NCBI GenBank assembly: GCA_030144725.1
Contig: JASKMD010000009.1
Span: 3,797,015-3,861,014 of the forward strand
Length of the DNA stretch: 64,000 nucleotides
Direction of reading: 5' to 3'
Source of the DNA: Haematococcus lacustris
Taxonomy: Eukaryota; Chlorophyta; Chlorophyceae; Chlamydomonadales; Haematococcaceae
The notes under the pieces are model-generated. The model did not search any database. It saw only the letters and a program-made list of their open reading frames with translations, and was not told the origin of the DNA. This document shows positions 14,185 through 23,400 of the stretch, piece by piece. Each line of letters opens with the position of its first letter. Within the stretch, counting starts at the first letter, position 1. A program made the translations under genes and the position numbers.

Positions 14185-15043
14185 ATGCTCTCGTTGGCCG
14201 GCTTGGTCAACGGCACCCAGCTGCAGCGGCCGCTGCAACACGAGCCTCAGCGTACCCTTGTCGTCTCCAGCGCGACGGCGCGTCTGCACCTCCCGCTGCC
14301 GTTGCAGCGTGTCCTAGCCAAACATGAAAAGTCAATCAGGCTACGTCAGGCACAAGGTGTATGCATAGCAACAAAAACAGTCGACGGCGAGCCTAGTCAG
14401 CGACCACGCCATAACCCAGACAGCTCCTCGATTGGTACAGTTGTCCAGGGCCAGTCGGCCAGCACTGACCTCCAAGCACTGGGGAACATGTGTGATACGA
14501 CTGGCTGGAGGGATGTGTTACAGCCTAGCGTGGCGCATGCCACTGCTGGCAGGCAAACACAATCCACAGCTGTACAGCAGTTAATCATACAGCCGCTGCA
14601 CGCTAACCACACTGAAGGCAGCTCCCCAAGCAGTAGAAGCTACAGCCCCAGCTTTGCCCCAGCCCCAGCCCCAGCTTTGCAACTCAGCAGGTGCAGGCCC
14701 CTCCCAGCCACCCTCCCCGTCTGGGCTCGCACCCCTGCGGCAGGAGCCCGTGGCACTATGCATGCGCATGTGAGCCTTGCCAGCAATGCAGGCGCAGCAG
14801 TGCTACACCCTGGTGCCACCCACCACACAGCCGGCCAGCCCGCCTCTGCCCCAGCCCCTGGTCCATGGCAGTTGGCTACTGCAGCAGCACCTCTCAGCAA
14901 TGTGGTGGCTAGCAGGAGCCTGCCCTCATGGTGCCAGAAGGGTCAGACACTGCCCACGCACAGAAACCGGCAGGCGCAGACGACACCCACTGACTTACAG
15001 CCAGGTCCAGGGCCATGCGGCCAGCACGAGGGGGCAGCAGCAG
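14185..15043 (+). CDS. Candidate 5' coding exon upstream of EXO5
   Basis: An ATG-initiated frame runs from 14,185 to a stop at 15,123. A GTGCGT donor after 15,043 would join in phase to an acceptor at 15,202 (CTGCAG), reading straight into the ATG of EXO5 at 15,205. The first ~50 residues are rich in Leu, Arg, Ser and Ala and poor in acidic residues, as in an organellar targeting peptide; the rest is a low-complexity Ala/Pro/Gln stretch. It could give EXO5 an N-terminal extension of about 286 residues. It could equally be 5' UTR or chance open frame, since long frames are common in this base composition. No domain is recognised. Confidence 0.25.
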
Positions 15044-15204
15044 GTGCGTGGCGCTGGGCTATGGGGAAGAAGGCAGGTGCCGTCTGCCTGCCCCCAGCCA
15101 CTGGGAGCAGGGGCCAGTCTTGAGGCGGACACAGGTGGTGAGCAGTAGTGAGCAGCCCAGAGCCACAGCCCAGCCCCTGCCCACCTGCGTGGCCGCCTGC
15201 AGGC

Positions 15205-18200
15205 ATGAGCCCCGTGCCCCAGGTGCCTGCCCCTCCCCCTACCCCCACACTGGGCATCCAGGCGTATGACATGCTGGGCTTCAAGCTGGAATTGGCGCGG
15301 ATGCAGGATGCAAGCACGCCCCGCACCGGCTTCAGCCTCAGCGTGACGGACCTTACAGCAGCAGAGTGGTGAGGGGGCCCGGGCCTGGGTGGGGCCATCT
15401 GGTGCTGCAGCAGGCAGGATCTTCAGGCCAGGGGAGCCTGGGGCAGGTCATGGTGGCCGGTAGTGCCGTACCTGCAGCCGCCTGGTTGCAGCTGCTGCTC
15501 TGCACCCTCCAGTTGAGCCCATGTAGAAGCAGGCTGCTGACGCCTGGCCTCTCTCCGCTGCTGCTGGCTTGGCCCACTGACGCTGCTGCCTGCTCACATA
15601 GTGCTCGCCTGTAGCATGCCCACCCTCCCCTTGAGCTGTGAGTGTTTTGGGGCCGGGGGCCGCAGGTCTGCCTGAAGCTGCTACCTCCTGGCCTGACGGT
15701 GTAGCAGGTCCTGCTGTTTGATCCACTGCTCCTGTGCTCCTGAAGGCTGACTGCAGCTGCTGCTGCTGGCCTGGGTGCTGGCAGGTGGCATGGAGCAGGG
15801 GAGTGCCATGCGCTGCCTGCTGCCTGCCCTGCCTGACGCCAGGTGTGCGCTGCAGACTGCCTACCAGACAGCAACGGGCCGCAGGAAGGCGGCCACGGCC
15901 AGCATGACACAAGGCAGTAACATCCACGAGCAGCTAGGTGAGGGCCGCCAGCCTTGCCCCCACGGTTAGGTCAGCCTCTGAGTGAGTCCCCGACGCCCAG
16001 GCTCCAGCTGCCCCAGCCTCCACCTTGCCCACACCTGAGTCCTGCTGGGCCTGGCCCCGTGGTTAAACACACAGCCGGGGCTAGGCTAGGCCAGGTAGGG
16101 TGAGGTGCGTGAGGCTCCCGTGTGACCCCCAGGTGGCCCGGTGCTAGCGCGAGGTGATGGTGGTGGTGGCGGCATGGCGTTGTCACCATCATCACCACCA
16201 ACATGACATGGCCTGTTAGCGTTGCCTGTCGGCAATGCTGTTACACTCAGCCTCCTGCTGATAGACTGGCTGTGGCGTGTGGTGGGTCAGGGTTGGGTTA
16301 GGGTTGGCTTTCTGTGAAGGGGTAGGGTTAGGGTGGGTAAGGGTCACTTGTCTACTTACCCTACCCCTACCCCTGCCCCCATTGACCGACCCTCTGTGGC
16401 GTGCTGTGCAGAGCGGGAGGTGATCGTGGACCAGGTGGACGTTGAGGTGGACAGCGCGGAGGACGAGCTGGCGCTACAGCTGCTCAACGCGGTGGCGGCC
16501 ATCCGGCAGCTGGTCCTGGAGGGCCTGACCCGGGAGCTGCGCATGTTTGCCAAGATACGGGCGAGTGGACAGCTGCCAGCCAGGCTGGGTGTGGCTAGGC
16601 CTAGGGGAGGAGGGGTGTGGTGCCTCAGCTCCTGTGGCTGCAGCCTGCAAGTGCTGGACTGCAGCCAGCGGCAGCCACCCCTGCAGCCAGCAAGGCGCCC
16701 CCAGTAGCCCAGCCACCCCCAGGCCTGACCCTGCAGTCAGGGCCACCTGTGCTGGTCTGCCGTTCACAGGGGCAATGGCTGGTGGGCGTCATAGACCAGC
16801 TTGAACTGACTGAGGAGGGCAAGGTCAGCATGACTGAGACAAAGACGCGGAGGAAGAAGGAGAAGCCGCCAGCCGAGCAGGTCACGACTGCACGCCTACA
16901 GGCAAGGGCATGCAGGGGCAGGGGTGGCAGGTGCTGCGGCTGACTGTGCTGCCCCTGCTGCTGCCAACGCAAGAAGGCAGCCTCAAAAGACGGGGCAGGT
17001 CTTACCAACACTGTGCATGTTGCTGCAGCGGAAACCCATCTCTTGCCCCGAATGCCACCAACAGCACAGCATGGTACCTTAGCACCACTTGAGGCACCCG
17101 AGGCACCTGGGAGGCTGTAGCCCTGCACTGGCTCCACCTCAGCCCCTGCCAGCCCTGGCCGCCGCCTCCCCCTGCTGCCTGCAGGTGTGCATGTACCAGG
17201 TGATGTACGACTCCTTCCGCTCCCTCACGCTGCCGCAGCTGCACGAGTACCTGTTCAGGGTGTCCACAAGTGAGGGGCAGCGGCCCGCTGCTGCTGGCTG
17301 AGGCAGGGCAGCCTAGTGTCACACCCCTGGGGAGGGGGGCGTCCGACCCATCCACCACCTATGTGACCCTGGCCTAAGGGGGACGGTGCAGGGTCACATA
17401 GGTTGTGGGGGGAGGCAGACTGCCACCTCCCCATGCTGCACCTGTTCTGTAGGGGTGGCGGGTGCTGGCAGGGGTGGCGGGATGTTGGGTGCAGGCTGGG
17501 AAAGGTGGCTGGTCACAAGGTGGCTGGGTCAGTGTCAAAGCGGTAGCGGGCGGTGCCTCAGAGCATGCTCAGCTGCCCCTGTACCGGGTGCTCACAGCCC
17601 CTCCCCCAAGCTGATGCCAGGTGTATGCCTGCGGCTCAGGGCTGTGATGTGTCCCCCTCAACTCCTTCGCTTCTTTGAATGGTGGCTGACCTGACCTGAC
17701 CTGACCTGACCTGACCTGACCTGACCTGACCTGACCTGACCTGACCTGACCTGACCTGACCTGACCTGACCTGACCTGACCTGACCTGACCTGACCTGAC
17801 CTGACCTGACCTGACCTGACCTGACCTGACCTGACCTGACCTGACCTGACCTGACCTGACCTGACCTGACCTGACCTGACCTGACCTCTTGTGCCTCTTG
17901 TGGCTCTTGTGGCTCTTGTGGCTGCTGGCCAGGTCATGTCGGGCTGGACCCGCAACGGGCCCTGGGGCCCTCTCTAGCGGCGCACATGGCACTGCTGCTG
18001 GCAGACCAGCAAGCCCAGCCCCCGCGGAGCCCAGGCAGCACCCAGGCGCAGTCAGGGCAGCCGGCAGACCCGCCAGCACCAGCTCCTGCCCTGGACATGG
18101 CTGAGACCGCAGCCACAGCCCTGCCGGCACTGATGTCAGGCCCAGCACAAGCTGCACTGAATACAGCACAGCCACCGGCAGTGCTAGTCTACCAGGGCAT

Positions 18201-19551
18201 AGACCTGCCCAACCCCCCTCAACACGCCCAGCCAGCAGCAGCCACCAGTCAGTCTGGGTCTGAGCAAGCAAGTGACCACGGCAGGGTGAGCCTCCAAACC
18301 CCCTCGCCAAGCTCGCCGGAGGCGCCCAGCCAAGGTGACGTGGCGGGGGGGCTAGCAGCCCAGGCGGCCGCTCCCCCCATCACGCTGGCTGACGCAATCC
18401 AGCTGCTGCATGACAGCCTGCGGCTGCTGCCACCGCCTGGGACACACCACAAGCTGGAGTATTTGTGGCAGGTGGGCAGTGCAGGCAGGCAGCATCACGC
18501 AGAGTAGCAGGTGGTTGAGGCTAGTGGGCAGGAGGGCAGGGGCAGGCAAGCGGTGTCCACCCCTTGCGCAGAGCTGCAGGTTGTAGGGGCGACTGTGGCA
18601 GCAAGGTTGGGGAGGGTTGACTGGGGTGATGCAAGGGGAGGGTGGCAGGTGAGGGCGCCTAGGGGTGCCCGGCCAGGAGCCACCAGGTGCCTAGGGGTGT
18701 GCATGCAGCCAGGCATGGGTCAGGCCGTGCCCTGCCTGCTGACAGGGCTGTCTGGCGCCTGGCTGGTTGCAGGAGGACCGGTTTGAGCGGCTGAAGGACG
18801 AGGAGGTGGAGTTTGACGGGCAGTGGCTGGAGGAGCGGCTGGAGGCGGCCCTGGACCTGTGGCAGGGCAGGGCAGAGCCTCAGGCGGCACCCAGGGGCAG
18901 CTTCAAGTGCAAGTAAGTGGAAGCCTGCGCCTAGCTGCCATCAGCTGTCCATCATGTCTGGCAGGCTGTAGTGCCACTCGGACCTGACCTGCCTTTAGCC
19001 CCATGCCCCTCTCCCGTCTTCCTGCTGTTGTGATGCCAGTGTGACGCTCAATCTGTCACCTTTTACACATGCACCCTCTGCCCATCCCTAGCCCCAATAA
19101 GCTGACAACAGTGCAGCCAGCCCTCCCCTTACTGACCTGGCCTGCCCTGGGCCCTGACCTGACCTGACTCCAGCCTCATGCCCCTCGCCCGTCTTCCTGC
19201 TGCTGTTGCATTGCAAATGTGCCGCTCTGTACCCTTTACACGCACACCTACTGCCCAGCCACCCCACCAAGATGACACCAGTGCAGCCAGCGTCCCCCAA
19301 TTGTGCTGCTGCATAGACCCTGGGGCGCCCGCTGCTCTTTCTCCCTCTGCCTCCACCCCACTCCCCTCAACCTGCTGCCCCGCAGGTTCTGTGACTTCCG
19401 GCCGCAGTGCAAGGTGTATGTGCCCAGCCACCCCCTGGCTGAGCCTGTGGCCCTGGCCCGCCAGACGCTGGAGGAGCGCAGGCAGGCAGCACGCAGCAGG
19501 CAGGCCGCGGAGGCAGTGGAGGTGGCGGCGACTGTGCTGGCCCCAACATAG
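15205..19551 (+). CDS. EXO5/DEM1-type iron-sulphur exonuclease V
   Basis: RecB-fold, single-strand-specific DNA exonuclease of the Exo5/Dem1 family, which acts in mitochondrial or nuclear DNA maintenance. Eight exons: 15205–15368, 15843–15937, 16412–16588, 16741–16901, 17185–17269, 17933–18471, 18773–18912, 19386–19551. They total 1,527 nt (508 aa) and every junction is in phase; the exon 3/4 boundary is least certain. Family landmarks in order: SVTDL followed by WC (first cluster Cys), IHEQLEREV, LTRELRMF, VGVIDQL (catalytic Asp), MTETKTR (catalytic E-x-K), the QVCMYQVMY helix, and C-x2-C-x5-C near the C-terminus (KCKFCDFRPQC). All four cluster cysteines are present. Exon 6 adds a long Ala/Pro/Gln-rich linker between the nuclease core and the last Cys motif. 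Intron 4 starts with GC. The start may lie further upstream, at 14,185. Confidence 0.9.
16270..16350 (+). repeat. Degenerate telomere-like G-rich tract in EXO5 intron 2
   Basis: Several GGGTTA/GGGTTG-type hexamers occur just upstream of exon 3 of EXO5. It is short and interrupted, so it is an interstitial telomere-like tract, not a chromosome end. Confidence 0.6.
17686..17885 (+). repeat. (CTGAC)40 perfect pentanucleotide array in EXO5 intron 5
   Basis: Forty uninterrupted CTGAC units end 47 bases before the intron 5 acceptor (AG at 17,931–17,932). On the sense strand each unit equals a consensus branch-point sequence (CTRAY). The same repeat in the same orientation forms nearly all of an intron at 62,055. 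Confidence 0.97.
18988..19300 (+). repeat. Diverged tandem duplication within EXO5 intron 7
   Basis: A block of about 140–155 bp containing CCCCTC.CCCGTCTTCCTGCTG, a run ending CCTTTACAC.., and CAGTGCAGCCAGC occurs twice, near 18,990–19,128 and 19,160–19,292, with scattered substitutions. Both copies lie inside the intron between the last two EXO5 exons. Confidence 0.75.
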
Positions 19552-20146
19552 CGCCGGCCCTGTTGCCTGGCCTGGCCCGCCGGGCCTGGCCCACAGCACC
19601 AGCATTGGAGTCAGTCGTTAAGGGGCAGGCATGGGCTGCAGCGGCATGATCAGCTGATTGCTGCACAGCTGCTAGCTCGTTAAAGCAGATCTGGATGCTG
19701 GGTGATGCTTTGTTGCGGTGGCCCTGCCATGCCGTAGCATTCTCACTACAGAGCCACTGCTAGATAGATCCTAATTAGAGCTGCTAGATTGCCCCTGACA
19801 GGAGGTCCTGGACTGGAGTCGAGCGTGCTGTCCCTGGACTGCTGGCGAGGGAGAGGCCGGGGAGCTTGTTTACATTGCTTTGTCAAATAGACAGCTGAAC
19901 GGGGTCCTTGTTCGCTTTCCTTTTGTGACCCAATGCTTCGGAAGCTGCTTGCCTGCCCTATCGTCGACAGAGGGGCCCCTGGGGCGTTGAATCATCACAT
20001 AGGCATTGCGGGTCGACACAGTCAAGACATGGTGTCACACGGTCAGCAATACACCTAGGCGGTCAGACACAACATTAACACGACCCGGCTCACAGCCTAG
20101 ACTCCGCAAGTCTCTCAGTCTGGCAGCTGTACAACGCAAGCCGTGC

Positions 20147-20151
20147 TGTAA
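20147..20151 (+). terminator. Candidate TGTAA poly(A) signal for EXO5
   Basis: TGTAA is the usual poly(A) signal in chlamydomonad algae. This one lies about 600 nt after the EXO5 stop, which would be a long 3' UTR. Confidence 0.3.
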
Positions 20152-20259
20152 GCACCAGCCCCATCAGCCCACAATCCAGGCCCCCGCTATGGTCAAGCAG
20201 CCAGGCTAAGCAGCCAGGTCGAGCAGCCAGGCCATGCCAGCGCCACTGGTGTCGAGAGC

Positions 20260-20264
20260 TTACA
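20260..20264 (-). terminator. Candidate TGTAA poly(A) signal for the SMYD4-like gene
   Basis: The plus strand reads TTACA, so TGTAA lies on the coding strand about 140 nt downstream of the stop at 20,405, a normal distance for chlamydomonad algae. Confidence 0.5.
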
Positions 20265-20404
20265 GTGACTATCACACAATGATAGTCGACAAGATTAAAG
20301 AGAAGCACCGAACGCCATGCCCCTCATGCTCTACATACCATGCTCCTCGCGCCATGCTCTTCATGCACATAAAGCAGTGCTCAATGAGCTACTCAGCCTG
20401 GCAG

Positions 20405-23400
20405 TCACGGACCAAAGTGTGTCCACAACACGAACCTTGCGCCCGCCTCCACACTGTCCGCCCTGAGACCCAGCTGCAGCACCTCCCCATTGTCCCCCCA
20501 CCCACCTCCCCCCCCTTGCTGCTGCTGTCCCTCTTGGCCGACATGCGCGGCCACCCCACCCCCCTCTCCAGGCTGGCCCCGCCCCGCCTCCAGCTGCAGC
20601 AGCAGCGCCAACAGCCGCATGCCGCCGGCCAGCTCCAGCTGCTCCTGAGCCACCTGGGTGCTGCTGGGCAGGTAGTGATGCGCCAGGACCGCCAGGCTGC
20701 ACGAGGACAGACCCAAACTGCGCCGAGCCAGCGCCACGCTGCGCCGCCTGAGGGCAGCCAGGTCCGGAGACACAGACGCGGGAGTGGGGGCGGGTGCGGG
20801 AGGGGCAGGGGGGTGCGCGGCACCAGCTTTGCCCTCCACCAGGTTTCTCCCAGCACCTCCAGGCTGACCCCTGCCTGCAGCAGCGGGTGTGTGGGGTCCA
20901 CCGCTCCCTGCATCACCGGCTGTGCTGCGGCTTGCCAGGGCTGCCAGGGCGGTGGCGGCAGCGGCCAGCCTGGCTGCCCTGGCTGCCCTGTGAGCCGAGG
21001 CCCCCAGTAGCAGGTTGGCTGGGTGCAGCACCTGCTGCTGCAGCGCCCAGCCCTGCTCCAGCAGCTCAGCAACGCGGTCAAGGCCTGCAGCAACAGCGCC
21101 TGGCTCAGTGGTGCAGCAGGGGGGTGCTGGCAGTGGGTCAGGCCGGCCAGGCCCTGCCTGCCGCCTCTGGCCTGCCTGCTGCCCCTGTTGCGCTCCCTGC
21201 TGCAGGCGCTGCTGCGGCACCCTAGCCAGCCCCGGCCAATCGGTGGCGACCTGCTGCAGGCCCGCCTCGCTGCAGTCAGCCACCAGGTGAGCCAAGGCTG
21301 CCAGGCAGGCGGAGGGCAGCTGGGCTGAGGCCACCTCTGCCTGACCCTCACACGCCGCTGCGGCCTCCAGCAGCTGGGTGCTGTGGGCCAGGTGGGCAGC
21401 AGAGGGCGGGCGGCGGCACACAGGGCAGCTGCTAGGCACCTTCTCAGCCACGGCCCCCCAGCCCTTCCCCAGCCCCTGCTGCTGCTGCTGCTGCTGCCAC
21501 TGGCTGGGCTCCAGGTGCAGCTGCCCCGCCCCGCTGCCTGCGGCTCGTGCTGCAGGGGGCCCAGCAGCCTGCGACCAGCTGTTGCCAGGGGGGTCTGCCT
21601 GGGTCTGAGGCTGCTGACTGACCCTCGGCTCGCTGGAGCCAGCCAGGAGGGCTAGGGGGGAGGGGTCAGCCGGCAGCCAGCCCCCGCAGCAGCTGGTGGT
21701 GGCTTGGGCAGCAGAGAGGGAGGGGGTGGAGGGCGAGTTGGGAGGGGGTGAGGGGGTCTGGAGCTGGGCATGGCGGCAGCGCAGGCCAGAGCGCCAGGGC
21801 CCCCACAGGCCCTCCAGCCCCCCCTCCCCCTCGCTGCTGCCGCCGCCCCCCCTGGTGCAGGCTGGGCAGGTGCAGGTGAAGCAGTAGTGGGCGGCCAGGG
21901 TGTGGGCACGCTGGCGGGGGGAGTGCTGTCCTGCCTGGGGGCCGTAGCTGATGAAGGCCTGCTGGCCCTGGGCTAGGGGCTGGGAGGCGCGGGCGGTTAG
22001 GCGGTTGCCTGAAAACCTGTGAGAACAGTCGGGTAAGGGTTGGAGAAGGAGTGAGACAGTCTTGCCTGAGCTATGCCTGGCTGCCCCTCGGCCCCTTTAC
22101 GTCCTTGCCCTGCCCCACAGGCCCCCTGCCTCCACCAACTACACGTTGACCATGTTGAGAAAGGGTTTGAAGCTCTGCAGTCCCTGTGTTTGGAGGCTGG
22201 GTCCAGTTCCCAGGCTGGTGTTGACTACGCCCTGATCTGTTCAACAGGGTAGCATTGCTGCTCACTCACCACCCAAGGCTCACCTCAGGCCCACACTGCC
22301 TCACACCTCCCTGCCCTGCCCCCTGCCCCCCCCTAAGACGCACCTCCCTGCCCTGCCCCCCACACCCTGCCCCCCACACCCTGCCCCCCTAAGGCGCACC
22401 TCAGGCTGACGTTTGGGCAGCAGGAGTGGTTGAAGGCTGCAGCCAGGGGGAACAGCGCCAGGCCCCACCAGCCAGGCCCCCCCCCTGAGCCCACAGCCGC
22501 ATCCCAGTCCAGCCAGGTGGCGGGTACCGGGTGGGGTGCAGGGGGCTGCAGGACCAGCTGGGAGCCGCTGGCAGGGGTGGGGGCAGGGGATGGCGTCCGG
22601 GCGGGGGCTGCCGCGGCATCATGCCGTCCGGGTCCAGCCCCCTGCCTGGCCATGGTGGTGGTGGGAGAGTGTGCAGGTGGGTGGCTAGTAGGGCAGGGCT
22701 GCAGCACGTAGCAGGCTGCTCGGTCCCCCTGGCCCGGGCTGACGCTCTTGAGGGCCACGCCATTGACTGCCAGGCGGCACAGCCAGCGCAGCACTGCCCC
22801 GGCCCCAACCCGCCCCCCCCTGCCTAGTGCCTGGAGCACTGCTGGGCTCAGACCAGGGCCACTACCCGCACCTGCTGCCCCTGCTGCCCCTGAGACCCCT
22901 GTGGCCCCTGCTGCCCCTGCCCCTGCAGCCCCTGCCCCTTCGGCCCCAGCCCCTGGGGCCTGCCCCCCCTGCCCCTGGCCCCTGTTTGGCTCCTCCCTGG
23001 GCCAGCCCCGCTTGGCTGCTGCAGTGCAGGCTGCCGCCCAGGCGTCTGCGGCTAGCACCGCCTGCACGCACCACTCCACCAGCTGGTGGGGCGGGTGGCT
23101 GGCCTCATGACCCTCCAGGGACTCCAAACGCTGCAGTAGTCTGACCATCGCCTGATTAGCCCACTCTGCTGCGGCTGCCGGCTGCCCCTGGCCCCCCTCC
23201 CGCCCCCCCCTCCCCCTCTCCAGCTTGCTGCCTGTCCTGCGCTCCTGCTGGTGTGCTGGCCAGCGCCTGGTGCAGGGCTGCATGCAGGCGGGCCAGGCGC
23301 AGGGCCAGCAGCGCGCTCTCAGGCAGCAGCCGGGGCCAGGCCAGGCCGCACTCCGGACCCCCTGCCTGGTGCCAGGGCTCAGCCCGCTGGCAGGCGCTGC

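Larger units (their letters stand above)
19552..20404. other. Convergent 3' intergenic region, EXO5 / SMYD4-like
   Basis: This segment separates the stops of two converging genes. It holds candidate TGTAA signals for each gene (20,147 on +, 20,260 as TTACA for −) and short AGCAGCCAGG repeats near 20,190–20,230. No gene was recognised. Confidence 0.5.

Noticed and set aside
20389..21351. Cys/Trp/Arg-rich minus-strand frame in the SMYD4-like last exon.
   Set aside because: It is an out-of-frame shadow of the real frame that carries the post-SET cysteines and ends at 20,405.
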